Positions 8,888 through 19,205 of a stretch of 57,256 nt of DNA are shown in pieces. Under the pieces are notes generated by a model. The model was not told where the DNA came from. It worked only from the letters and a program-made list of their open reading frames with translations, and did no database searches. Each line of letters starts with the position of its first letter. Within the stretch, counting starts at the first letter, position 1. The translations under genes and the position numbers were made by a program. The stretch spans positions 1 through 57,256 of the forward strand of contig MLAK01000832.1 of NCBI GenBank assembly GCA_001839685.1, in the 5' to 3' direction. Origin of the DNA: Tritrichomonas foetus. Its lineage: Eukaryota; Parabasalia; Tritrichomonadida; Tritrichomonadidae.

Positions 8888-10897
8888 TTATTTATGTGCT
8901 TCTATTCTTTCATACACTTGATACGGACCATTTTCAACAACTTTCCTCCAATTTTCAGAATTCTGCTGTACATTTACAGAAAATGGGAGAGAGTGATAAT
9001 GAATATAATATTTTAACTTTGGGATTACAGTTTTATTGTCAGGATTAAGTTTCAATTCTGAAAATGCTTCATTTGCATTAGGGTGAGTAACAAAGCCAGC
9101 CTTTTTCATATAGAAATCAGGTGATTTCAATACTCTTCTTCCTGCAAGGAGCACAGGAATGCATTCTTCATCAGAAGAACATATAGTTATAGAATTTTTC
9201 GGTGTATTGGAAAGGAAAAACTCATGAATTTCTTGAGAATTTAGTGGTAAAGCAGGGGTATAAGTATTTCGCAATCTTTTATATCCAATCATTGCACTTA
9301 CAACAGATAAAGCAAATAGAAAAGTACCCCATGCAATAATTATGCCTTTAGTTTCATCATTTCTGATTGATTTTGTAAATTTAACGAATGTTCGAACAAA
9401 AACACAAACAGCAAAAATCATCCAGCAAGGATAAAAAGCAAAAATATTTTGTTCACTATCATCATTGAAAATAATCCGATTGGCTAGAATGAAAACTGAA
9501 AATGAAGGAATATAAAATTTAAGGAGTTTTAAATCTTTGACTGAAAAAACTTCAAACCAACACAAAATAATGGAAACAAAAGCAAAAATACCTAAATTTT
9601 CATACCAAATCACAATATTCCCATAAAAAGTGCCTTTTTCAGTTAATTCATACCAGTATTTCTTTAATTGAATGAATGATGCTGATGTAGCTTTCGGCAA
9701 ACTTATGAAAAAGTGAGGAATAAAAACAAGAGCAAATCCAATTCCAGCAAAGATTGCAAAACTAATTAAATATTTTATTTTGTGATATTCTTTTATTCCA
9801 TGTATGACATCACGAATATTTCCAATAATTTCAAGAAAGAAATTGATGAAAATATACAGAATTAAAAACACTGAAAATGAAAAAGTTACTTCAATTTGAT
9901 ATGGAATTGTAAACCCATAAAGCATTCCAGCGGCAACAAACAAAAAACTTCCTTTCTTAAAATTGCTCGCTGAACCATTCAATAAATGTGATGAAGATGA
10001 AGAGTTTGATGATACAGAGCTCGGTGATGAAGAGAAGATTTCATGGAGGAAGAAAGTAAGATCAATGATTAAAGAAATGCTCATTAATGAAGGTCTAATT
10101 GCCAAAAGATAATTTAATAAAGGATGATACCAATGTGTTCGGAAATCCCTTAAATTGTAAACGAAATCAAGCCGCATATCGCGTCTGTGATCTCGCCAAA
10201 ACCAGCGGACAAAACCAAAGCCACCAGCAAAATAAAATAAAACCAAAGCGGAAATCAAATAAATATCATTCTTCAAAATTCCATTTCTTTTCATCGCAAT
10301 CAAAAAAATGAACGAAAAATGAAACAATAAAAGAAAGCTTGGAACAAAAAGGGATACTCTTAATGATGAAAATGCTTTAATAAACATTGAAGAGTGTAAT
10401 GCAGTACCCCAATGACTCCTACATGAACATTTATAACAAAAAGGATGTCTAACTTTGAATGGATTTGAAAAGCCAGAATTTATTCCGTTCACAAAAGAAG
10501 TAATAAGTGTCAGCTCTTCAAGAAGGAAAGGTTTCATTGATTTATTGACTGTGTTTGGTGGAGTATACAAAAGTGGATAAGATATAAATAAACTTAAACC
10601 AAAAGAAAAAGCTAAAAAAAGTGACGTCGATTTTTCTGGTTTGGTGAATTTTGGAATGGCTTGGATTTTAAAAAATAAAAATGAAAGTGCAAATAAAATT
10701 CCAATATGTATCATTACATGAACTGTTGAGATACCTAAGAAAGTTGAAAGAAAATAATAAATCATGGTCGATGAAGCAAATCCGAAGGGTATTCCTAAAA
10801 TAGCAAGAATGACAAATTCAAACGAGGATTTGAAAATAAAATTCATTATTGAAAAGCCAAAAATGACTTGTGCAATGGTTAAAGGAAACCAAAGCAT
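8888..10897 (-). CDS. Multi-pass membrane protein, possible GT-C-type glycosyltransferase
   Basis: The first ATG gives 669 residues; a longer frame exists only if the TTG at 10909 were used. The product carries a dozen or more hydrophobic helices from residue 1 to ~560, then a soluble domain of ~110 residues. A loop after the early helices holds a Glu pair (LLEELTL, E127-E128), the position where GT-C enzymes (dolichyl-phosphate-sugar transferases) carry acidic catalytic residues, and a Cys/His-rich patch (HPFCYKCSCRSHWG). The C-terminal end (ENGPYQVYERI) resembles the closing motif of membrane proteins of the DUF2298/YfhO/PMT-like group. These points suggest an ER enzyme using a lipid-linked sugar donor, but none is decisive; a transporter-like protein is the alternative. 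Multi-pass topology is certain, function tentative. Confidence 0.6.
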   Translation of the reverse strand: MLWFPLTIAQVIFGFSIMNFIFKSSFEFVILAILGIPFGFASSTMIYYFLSTFLGISTVHVMIHIGILFALSFLFFKIQAIPKFTKPEKSTSLFLAFSFGLSLFISYPLLYTPPNTVNKSMKPFLLEELTLITSFVNGINSGFSNPFKVRHPFCYKCSCRSHWGTALHSSMFIKAFSSLRVSLFVPSFLLLFHFSFIFLIAMKRNGILKNDIYLISALVLFYFAGGFGFVRWFWRDHRRDMRLDFVYNLRDFRTHWYHPLLNYLLAIRPSLMSISLIIDLTFFLHEIFSSSPSSVSSNSSSSSHLLNGSASNFKKGSFLFVAAGMLYGFTIPYQIEVTFSFSVFLILYIFINFFLEIIGNIRDVIHGIKEYHKIKYLISFAIFAGIGFALVFIPHFFISLPKATSASFIQLKKYWYELTEKGTFYGNIVIWYENLGIFAFVSIILCWFEVFSVKDLKLLKFYIPSFSVFILANRIIFNDDSEQNIFAFYPCWMIFAVCVFVRTFVKFTKSIRNDETKGIIIAWGTFLFALSVVSAMIGYKRLRNTYTPALPLNSQEIHEFFLSNTPKNSITICSSDEECIPVLLAGRRVLKSPDFYMKKAGFVTHPNANEAFSELKLNPDNKTVIPKLKYYIHYHSLPFSVNVQQNSENWRKVVENGPYQVYERIEAHK

Positions 10898-11357
10898 TTT
10901 TTTGTTCAAACGAACTTATTCAAAAATATTTTACCTTAATTCACCTTATTCCCAAAAATTGCAACATGATTGAGATATATGTTATATAATAACTAATATT
11001 AAATGTTTGATTTATGAAACCGTTTATAGTTATCTAATATATTCATGTTACAGTAAATTTAAGTGACTCATCACACATTAAAAATCGAATTGGAAGGTTT
11101 AAGAAATTCAACATTGTACACTTTTTTCCGTGTGAATGATCTCCAAAATATGAATACAAACTAATATTTCCATTATTCTATCTACAATGTCAGAATTTCT
11201 CTGGAAAAATCCATTTAAAACAAGAAAGATAATCCTATTGAATTCTATTAAGCATGTATTCAATATTTTCGGGGTCTTAGAAATTTGTTAATTATCACAA
11301 ATATTTGATAAATGTCAGGCTCTTTTTAAATGCTCCTCACAATTTTACATTATTCAA
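10898..11357. other. Divergent promoter region
   Basis: This 460-bp spacer separates the starts of the minus-strand membrane protein gene and the plus-strand Myb gene, so it should hold both promoters. An initiator-like TCACAA lies at 11337-11342 for the Myb gene. Nothing else was recognised. Confidence 0.5.
11337..11342 (+). promoter_or_regulatory. Initiator-like element (TCAYW) of the Myb gene
   Basis: TCACAA fits the trichomonad initiator TCA(+1)Y(T/A). The A lies 19 bases upstream of the ATG at 11358, in the usual distance range for short trichomonad 5' UTRs. The motif is short, so chance occurrence in AT-rich DNA is possible. Confidence 0.45.
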
Positions 11358-12137
11358 ATGATGCACTCATTAGAAGTTCCATATGCAATCCAAAACCAAT
11401 TTAATAACTCTCTCAATCTGAACACATATGGGGCTTACCCCAATTTCAACAACTTCAATTCACCTTGCAGCGTCATGCTCGACAACAATTTAGATAATAA
11501 TAATAATTCAAAGAAAGATAGAAAGTTTTTCAATGCTTTTGAAGACAATTTGCTTCGAAATCTCGTTATGCGGTACGGTGCGCGAAATTGGATCCTCCTT
11601 GCATCGATGATGCCCGGAAAAACAGCGCGCCAATGTCGCGACCGTTACATGAACTATTTAGCGCCAGGACTGACACAAGAAGAGTGGACGGAAGAGGAGG
11701 ACGAACTTTTGCAGCAGCTTGTCATCGAAATTGGGCCGAAATGGTCGCTCATCGCCAAAAAGTTTCCACAGAGGAGCCCAATTAATGTGAAGAATCGCTG
11801 GGCCCACTTTTTGGGAAAGAAATTCAATTTGAAAAATCGATCGGATTTGAAAATATCCAGCTGCAACGGAAAAACAAGCATTTCCACAGAAATCGAAAGT
11901 AATAATGCCAACATAAATGTGACATCTGGTGCCACCACTTCACTCATCTCGAGTTCCAATTCTGATGAATCTGATTCAGATAAAATTGAGAACATGATGA
12001 CATCCATTTCAAAGATGGTGACAAAGCAGCCGCAGGACTTGCTAATGAAGAAAGATTCGTCCATCGACGTTGGATGCAGGAGTGAGCTGAATCCAATGCG
12101 ACTCTATTCAATCAAATATCTCTGCTCACAAGATTGA
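11358..12137 (+). CDS. Myb-like R2R3 DNA-binding protein
   Basis: The 259-residue nuclear protein has two Myb repeats at residues ~57-103 and ~108-154. The first carries F/W-spaced core residues (F58, W78) and the recognition-helix pattern KTARQCRDRYMNYL; the second reads EEWTEEEDELL...GPKWSLIAKKF...NVKNRWAHFL. The K-T-A-R-Q-C-R-D-R-Y/W sequence is typical of trichomonad Myb regulators such as the TvMyb proteins that bind MRE elements of the ap65-1 gene, although the target here is unknown. The N-terminal 50 residues are Asn-rich and the C-terminal 100 are Ser/Asn-rich, probably disordered. Two ATG codons are adjacent at 11358 and 11361. It faces a second Myb gene tail-to-tail. Confidence 0.92.
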   Translation: MMHSLEVPYAIQNQFNNSLNLNTYGAYPNFNNFNSPCSVMLDNNLDNNNNSKKDRKFFNAFEDNLLRNLVMRYGARNWILLASMMPGKTARQCRDRYMNYLAPGLTQEEWTEEEDELLQQLVIEIGPKWSLIAKKFPQRSPINVKNRWAHFLGKKFNLKNRSDLKISSCNGKTSISTEIESNNANINVTSGATTSLISSSNSDESDSDKIENMMTSISKMVTKQPQDLLMKKDSSIDVGCRSELNPMRLYSIKYLCSQD

Positions 12138-13068
12138 GATGATATCTGGTTGTTTACTATTCGCCTTATTCTTGGTCAATAATCGATGTCTCAGCAAAGA
12201 AAAGGCCTCTGATCAAAATGTTATGCACTTTTGTTTAACATATGTTAAACTCAGTTAAATAGTAAAGTAATAAATATGTGAATTGATAAACCAGAATTAT
12301 ATTTTGTGTCATCAAGTAATTTTTTTGAAATACCACATAAAAAATTTTAGATAAGCAATTTGCTAAGAATCATGGATAAATCTAGAATAAGAGAATTTGT
12401 AAGAATCAATTTTTTTTTTTTTTGAAATTAAATATGAATTATAAAATTTATTCATATAAAATTATTTGAAAGGAGTGATTATTATTGAGTCAATTTTGTG
12501 AGATAAATATTTAAATAGGAATTGTGATTTGTCGTTTTACGCCTAATACTTTGCAAATATTCTATTAATATCTCATTCAGAATTAGAAAAAATGGCCAAG
12601 CCCATATTTTAGGGCAGCACGTTATCGGAATCAAAAGCTGAGAAAAGAATTCAGATGATGAAAGAGTATTTTCTCATATTATTTACTTTAGCACGCTAGT
12701 ATATGAATTAGAAAGTACTATCATCCTAAAAATATTTCGAAACAAGCTTTTTTAAGGGTCAACTGAACATCGAAATTTTGAACTCTTTAAAATGTGATGA
12801 TGATACATCTGTAGCGACGCTCCGCATATCATTGTCAGAAACAGAAAAATTCAATTGAATCAGATCAACAAAATATATGATAATATAAGTGCCATTTCTT
12901 TTTGTAATTGATGATTATTATTTTGATGTATCAGAAATGGCATCATTAAATGTCTTATAAACAAATAATAATAATAATAATAAAAATTCATATGCTTATC
13001 ATTCCAATTAAATTTTGTTTTTAAATAATACGCTTCATATATATATATCAAAGAGTGGTTTCTTGAGA
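12138..13068. other. Convergent intergenic region between two Myb genes
   Basis: The 931 bases contain the 3' ends of both Myb genes. An (AAT)n microsatellite lies around 12965-12985 and a short (AT)n run around 13036-13048. No gene is seen. Confidence 0.55.
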
Positions 13069-13875
13069 TCAAATGAAACCATTAAAAAGTGTGCTGTTTT
13101 CGTTAGAGCCAAATTGGTCTTGGAAGGAAAAACCAAAATTTGCAAACAAATCTGTAGGACTGAGTTCTTCTTCAAGCTTTCCCATAAGAGCATCAATCAT
13201 TGAAGTATCGATTGCTCCTTCACGCACGATTTTTATTGGTTTATCATCATTCATGAAATGTAAGCCATGAGAAGAATGTAGTGGGTGAGAATGCATGCTA
13301 TGATAATGATTTTGAGCATTTTGGGTTTCAAAAACTTCACAATGTGAGTTTTTTGAAATTGTTGGATCGACATCATCATCATCCAAAGGTTCATCATCAT
13401 AATTATTATGGCTTTCATTTGATTTTATATCACTGATAGTTTCATTATCGCTATAGTAACACTTGTTCTTAGATTCCTCATTCTCCGACGGATGAAAACT
13501 GGATTTTGATTTATGGGAATTTATATCCTTATTTTTAAACTGATGCTTTCTGAGTAGCTTCATGCACCTATTTCGGACATTGTTGATACTTCTTCCTTTA
13601 AATAGCATTGAAAATGCTTTCCATTGCGGTCCGTTCTCAAGATATTTTCGAATTAAAGTATCATCTTCTGATGGTGTCCATTCGTCGTTATTGAGGTTAG
13701 GATTAAGGTAGTTGTTCCACCTGTCCCGGCATTGACGCGCAGATTTAGTCTCCACACTTTTCGCAATGATATTCCAGTCATTCACAGCGTTTGATTTCGC
13801 CAGTGCAATGATGGCTCGATCTTCTGTTGGAGTAAATCTTCTTTTATTAAAATTCTCAGAACTCCGTGAAAACAT
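13069..13875 (-). CDS. Myb-like R2R3 DNA-binding protein
   Basis: The 268-residue product has Myb repeats at residues ~12-58 (RRFTPTEDRAII...NDWNIIAKSV...SARQCRDRWNNYL) and ~64-111 (DEWTPSEDDTLI...GPQWKAFSMLF...NNVRNRCMKLL). In the second repeat the third aromatic is replaced by Cys (NRC), a common variation. The remainder is acidic and Ser/His/Asn-rich with a run of Asp (DDEPLDDDDVD), which might serve as an activation region. It is clearly the same family as the Myb gene at 11358-12137, but divergence outside the helices makes a recent duplication unlikely. Expected role: nuclear sequence-specific transcription factor. Confidence 0.92.
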   Translation of the reverse strand: MFSRSSENFNKRRFTPTEDRAIIALAKSNAVNDWNIIAKSVETKSARQCRDRWNNYLNPNLNNDEWTPSEDDTLIRKYLENGPQWKAFSMLFKGRSINNVRNRCMKLLRKHQFKNKDINSHKSKSSFHPSENEESKNKCYYSDNETISDIKSNESHNNYDDEPLDDDDVDPTISKNSHCEVFETQNAQNHYHSMHSHPLHSSHGLHFMNDDKPIKIVREGAIDTSMIDALMGKLEEELSPTDLFANFGFSFQDQFGSNENSTLFNGFI

Positions 13876-16707
13876 TGAAGAAAAAGAACAAATGATATAA
13901 AATAGATTATATTGAAAGAAATTTGAATGATGTAATTGAATTTTCAGTGTAGATCTGAATTCGTGACTTATGAATTGGGATTTATATAAAATAGGATTGA
14001 ATGGCTATCAATTTTTAACAGAATGCAATTTTTTGAATGAATGAGTTGGATTTTCGACTAATTCAAAAAGTTATAATACTATTTGAAATCCAATTCAAAT
14101 AAAGGCTTCAAGTAAGTTTCTTGATAATAGTGTTTTTTGTTCCTTTGAAGGTTGTGTAATCAAAATAACATCGTGATAAGCTTCCAAGATCAAGAAGAGT
14201 AGTCGAAATGAAAGAGAAATTTTTCCCATAAGAGTTGACGAAATTCTGATGAAAAAAATCAGATAGAATCAAAAAGTGAGAAATAATAATCTGTTCTATT
14301 AAAAAATATTTGAAAGAAATCAGAAACTTCCAACGAAATGCTTCAATTATTGAATAGTTTCTGAAATATTTGATTGTTTTTCTGGGCATAACAAAAGATT
14401 TTGAAATGCCCAACGCCGATTCACACAAAAAGTTATTTTTTTGTATGAATTGAATTTTATAAAAAACAAGAGTTTATCACATTTTAATTCATTTCAAATG
14501 ATTGATAAATTTATATAAAAAATTCTATCTTATTAAATACATAATTCAGATTTCTCCACAATATGAAAACATTCTGAGAAATAATATTTTTAGTGTTTAC
14601 AAATATTCTGCGAAATCAAAGTTTTCAAACAATACACAATAGTTTACAAAATGCTCTTTTCTTTTTTCTGAAATGATATTTTATTATAAATTCGTTTCCA
14701 AGTTCTTTTATTGATTGATGCAATGCCATCTCTCTCCAAAATTTACAGAAAATGAATTCCTTCTGGAATTGTTAATCAATTGTTCAAAACTTAATTAATC
14801 AACGTTATTCTTGTGTATTTAATAACTTCACTAGTGGAACAGCAGGGTTTTCTTTATTTTTTGAGATTTTAAGATAAATTCTAGATGAAATCATGTTTTA
14901 AATTGTGAATAAAATTTGTTCAATTATTTTAAAGAATGAATTCTGAATACATTCATTTTTGAATTAAATATACTCTTATTTTCTATGCAATTGATCGAAG
15001 TAAGCGAAATATTTCAACCCAATCTATGGAGCAGTAGTTCTGCGGCTTCAGATATATTAATATCTTTTGAAAATGAGGGAGCGAAATTTTTCTCTATCAA
15101 GCAATTCTCAATCCTATTAGATTGAAGCGCTTATTATTATAATGCTGTATGATGGAGATATTCCTGATGAAAATAGAATGAATTTATAAATGTTTTAAAT
15201 TGTCTTGAATTTTGTCATTATTTCTCATGATAGAAAAAGAATGGAAAATACTGGAAAAATTATTTGAAAATAACAAAGAATATAATTCAAATAATTCTAT
15301 TCATACAAAAATTTTGAGACTTTCAATCCAGAATTTATTGCTCTTGAGCGTTGAATGAATTCCAAACTAATCATATTTCGCCATTCGATCATGACTTGAA
15401 CTCAGTATATAATAAAATATTTTTTGAGAAAAAGAAGATTTGAAATATTTGTGTTAAAAGTATTGCTTTCAATTTAAAATGGATCAAACTTAACGTAGGT
15501 GATATCACTTACGAAATTTCTTACAGATTTTAATTTACCTTCTTTACTCTCGATGCAAGCTCTTATTCATATCTTTTGTTAAAAAGATTTCTCTTCTATT
15601 CGATCTATTTCCTAAATCATTTCAAACAAAAATGAATTTTATTTTTCACACAATTCTATGTGATGATTATCACCAATCTTTTTGGATTTTATGACGCCAT
15701 GATTACTCTCATTGTCATAATTTGGAGTTTTATAAAATGATTGATATTAATGAAGTCATTTTGAGCATAGGAAAGAACCTTCAAAACATGGGATGTTGAG
15801 TCCAGAAATAGTCATTAGTTTATATCTCTCGATATATTTCTATTAATATCTTCTTTTGAATAATGTTAAAGAGTTTTGAGTGGATAACTGGAAGATTTGA
15901 AATATGAGTAAGAAGTTTTGAAAGTAATACATTCTTTCAAATATATAAATTGATGAAAATAAGGGTTTCAAAGAAATAATGCTTGCGAAATTTTTAAGTT
16001 GACTAATGAGTTGAACTATTACAGAAAAATAAGCATATGGTTTAATAGTTGGAAACATCGTAATTCATTGATCCTCCGACTATATTATAAAGTTTATTCC
16101 AAAAAAGATCAACGAATAACGAATATTATTTCTAATTATTTTTTCTGAAAAGATAAATTTCATTGATGTTTTTGAAATAACAGCTTATGAAAAAATAAGA
16201 GCTTTCAAAAATTGAAAGACCCATGCAAGATACTGACACTCTAAATATTTGATGAAGAATTTATTTCGGAAAAATTGAAAGAAATTGAGAAACAGGAACC
16301 CATTGAAAGTTTCATAAAAAAAACACGTGTTAATGGTTCTACTCATTTCTATCATTTCGAACCAAAATTGCAAAAATTTTGATTAAAATGAAATGCTAAA
16401 TGGAAAATTATTTCCTGTTCAGCCTTCGAATATTTTCTTTCAGAAAATTTCATTCTTTCTTGCGAACATCATGTTTGATTGAGATATTTCTCTAGTATGA
16501 AAGTCATTTTGGAAATTCAACAGGACTTGGACCTTAAAATACAATCGAAAAGATATTTTTTTAAAAAAATTATTTTTGTTTCCAAAATTACAGAATTACT
16601 TTTAACAATGGATTTCTTAATGATAGATAAGGTTTGGTAGTGTATTCTATTTATAATATTAGAAGTGAAAACAAAATAAATGTGTTGAGTATAATAATAT
16701 ATTTTTA
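13876..16707. other. 2.8-kb gene-poor region
   Basis: This is the longest stretch of the window without a convincing gene. Open frames of 60-106 codons occur on the minus strand (for example 14108-14428), but they are Phe/Ile/Lys-rich, as expected from AT-rich noise, and show no domain. No tandem repeat, terminal inverted repeat or RNA motif was found by eye. It may hold decayed genes or unrecognised ncRNA. Confidence 0.5.
13890..13895 (-). promoter_or_regulatory. Initiator-like element (TCAYW) of the second Myb gene
   Basis: On the minus strand TCATTT lies with its A at 13893, 18 bases before the ATG at 13875, matching the trichomonad initiator consensus and spacing. Confidence 0.4.
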
Positions 16708-18735
16708 TCAAGTTTTATATTGACGGAACTTCGAATTAACAGGATGGTTTTGCGAAATGTTAATAGTGTTTGATATTTTTTTCCAAATAACTTCGTTTAA
16801 ATCAGAATAATCGAAAATATCAATAAACTTCTTAAGTGATGTTTCACTGAGACGGGAAAAGTCAACAATTTCAAAAACGTTGGCGTTAACTTGTTTATCT
16901 GCATAAAGTTCTAATAAAAAATCTAAAAATATATCTTCATTAAAAATTTTATGAGGATTGCTGCGGTGCATTTGGGGTATTTTATTTAAAATCATTGACA
17001 AAATACTGGAATCCATATTTTTGATTTCATTTTTACTTATCTTTATAATTTCGAAGAAGTTGTCACAAACAAATTGAAAAGCATTTTGTTCAATATTAGA
17101 GAAAAATGCCATTTCTTGTTTCATCAATGTAAGAATATTGAATAAGTTTATTTTTGAATTTTTACGAATTGGTTCAATGAAATCAAATAATTCTTCATTT
17201 TCAATTTTGATACTGAATTGCTCAAAAAATAAAGCTTCAACTAAATCATTCACAGTAATTTCTTGGCCATTTGAAAGGAGTGTGATTTTTTTCAATATTT
17301 CTGTTTTTTGTTTTTCGCTGTAAATATCGAGAGGAATACCGACATTGAAACTACGAAGTGTATTATCGCTATTCTTCGCAATTTTCATTATTTTTGGTGA
17401 TAAAAATAGCGTGTTTAACATTTTCAACTCAATAATATCAAAATAATCACGAATATCTTGTATTTCTTCAAAGTCTTCGTATTTTTCGTGCTTTTGACGA
17501 GTTTTGCGCATTTTATAATATTTAGGGAAAATGAGTATGAATGGTTTTGAGAGGGGAAATTGTCTATTGATGAGATTTTGAATTCCTCTTGGTGGAAGTT
17601 GAACTTTATAAGAAAAAATACCATCATCATCATTAAATTGAATTCGTCTAGAAAACATAGGTATGCCTCCTTTTTGGATAAAAAGAAAATCAAAACCTAA
17701 AAATATAGATTTAACTTCTTTGATATTTTTAAGCTTTTCAGGGGCAAACATTTTTTCATTTTTATGATCAAGAAATGGAAGGCATCCAGAATTCCACAAT
17801 TTTCCCTTTTCACTTAAAAACAAAGAACATAAATGACCTGCCTCAATTGCAATAATTTTGTCTTTTCTTTTTAAATTTTCAAATAGTTGAATTTTATGGA
17901 AAACAAAGTCAAAATTTAGGATCGGAGGACTTGAATTGTCTATTGTAATTCCAAGTTGCCCATAACTATTTTCACCTGATGAATATACAGAATTGTTATT
18001 TGTTAGAGCTAAAAAATGATCAAAATTTCCAGAAATATCAATCACATTTTCTTCTTGCAATATCTCTCGAAAAATCAAAGATTCATTTAAATCATGTGAA
18101 TTATTTTCTTCATCATCCTTCATATTTGATGTATTTTGAATATTTGATGTGCTTTGATTGATGCTAAAAGTTCTTCCATCATTTGTTAAAACGAAAATTG
18201 AGCCGTTTTTAAGTGAGATGACTTTTTTGATGTTTTTAACAAATGGAATATGGAAAAATGAGACAATCACTTCACTTTTATCTGTTATTTTATCAATTCT
18301 GTATATTTTCCCACTGTCGCCAATCGCAAAACAATTATTCGAGCCAAAAATAGCTGTGCATTGTTCTTCAATAGAAAAAACAGGAATAAAACTTTTACTA
18401 ACTTTGGATGCAGTGAAAATTTCGCCATCTTCACTCAGTAAAATAATAGAATCAGAGTGTCCGCATTTTATATCTATCAAAGGCGGTAAGCCGTTAACTT
18501 TTGTCGGCTCACCAACAATTGCATTGGAATCTCCGATTCCAAGTTGCCCATCAATATTATTTCCCCAAACAAAAGCAGACCCATCATTATAAAGTGCAGC
18601 ACAAACCGATTTTCCTAACGAAATATTAACTAAATTCATGGTATTTAATTTGAATGCTGGTGAAATAAGAGTATTATGAAAATTTTGGTGGCAAAGTTGT
18701 AAATATTCATTGGAACCTGCCGAAAGAAGTTCCAT
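16708..18735 (-). CDS. RCC1-repeat protein with C-terminal BTB/BACK-like helical region
   Basis: The 675-residue product starts inside an RCC1-type beta-propeller (GSNEYLQL at residue 8). Clear blades include GSAFVWGNNIDGQLGIGDSN (52-71) and SVYSSGENSYGQLGIT (~255-270), with weaker blades between them and up to ~residue 360. The second half is alpha-helical and resembles the degenerate BTB plus BACK-type region of many trichomonad RCC1 and ankyrin proteins. RCC1-like propellers act as protein-interaction scaffolds or as guanine-exchange factors; with no nuclear signal and degenerate blades a scaffold or ubiquitin-ligase adaptor role is more likely than Ran exchange. The propeller is supported by sequence, the BTB/BACK call is tentative. 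Confidence 0.8.
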   Translation of the reverse strand: MELLSAGSNEYLQLCHQNFHNTLISPAFKLNTMNLVNISLGKSVCAALYNDGSAFVWGNNIDGQLGIGDSNAIVGEPTKVNGLPPLIDIKCGHSDSIILLSEDGEIFTASKVSKSFIPVFSIEEQCTAIFGSNNCFAIGDSGKIYRIDKITDKSEVIVSFFHIPFVKNIKKVISLKNGSIFVLTNDGRTFSINQSTSNIQNTSNMKDDEENNSHDLNESLIFREILQEENVIDISGNFDHFLALTNNNSVYSSGENSYGQLGITIDNSSPPILNFDFVFHKIQLFENLKRKDKIIAIEAGHLCSLFLSEKGKLWNSGCLPFLDHKNEKMFAPEKLKNIKEVKSIFLGFDFLFIQKGGIPMFSRRIQFNDDDGIFSYKVQLPPRGIQNLINRQFPLSKPFILIFPKYYKMRKTRQKHEKYEDFEEIQDIRDYFDIIELKMLNTLFLSPKIMKIAKNSDNTLRSFNVGIPLDIYSEKQKTEILKKITLLSNGQEITVNDLVEALFFEQFSIKIENEELFDFIEPIRKNSKINLFNILTLMKQEMAFFSNIEQNAFQFVCDNFFEIIKISKNEIKNMDSSILSMILNKIPQMHRSNPHKIFNEDIFLDFLLELYADKQVNANVFEIVDFSRLSETSLKKFIDIFDYSDLNEVIWKKISNTINISQNHPVNSKFRQYKT

Positions 18736-19205
18736 TCTAGAAAAAAATGCCTATTAAACGTCAGGGATTTGAAAGGATAATTGAATGGTTTGTTTAATTA
18801 ATTCTGAGTTATTGTAAAACGACATCTCAGCTTTTTCTATAAATTTGGGAAACTGCCATGAAGATAAAACAACAGAAAAATATAAAGTGACAATAAACTT
18901 TTTAAAAGATAATCATAACATTACATCCTTTGAATTAAACAAACAAAAGTTGATGCATCAAAAATGATGTCAAATGATGGAAATGACCATCTGTCGGTTA
19001 TCAATTTACTCAACCATATTAGTTAAATAATTTGATGGATTCATATTGAAAAAAATATAAAGTCACAGCAAAACACAAAATTTTCTAAAAACACTATTTT
19101 ACTAAAAACTTTAAACTTTAAATTTAAATTTAAATCTAAGCATAAAACATATAAAACAATATGAAAAAGATAGAGATATTATCTATTGATATAATGCATG
19201 ATTCA
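18736..19205. other. Intergenic region, nothing recognised
   Basis: The 470 bases lie between the start of the RCC1-like gene and the stop of the kinase-like gene, both on the minus strand. A short self-similar stretch (taaatttaaatttaaat) occurs near 19120. No gene is seen. Confidence 0.5.

Noticed and set aside
11654..12064. 136-codon minus-strand open frame
   Set aside because: It is the antisense shadow of the Myb gene.
14108..14428. 106-codon minus-strand open frame in the gene-poor region
   Set aside because: Composition is Phe/Ile/Lys-rich as expected of random AT-rich DNA; no domain, signal peptide or upstream initiator was seen.
18158..18592. 144-codon plus-strand open frame
   Set aside because: It is antisense to the RCC1-like gene and has no features of its own.
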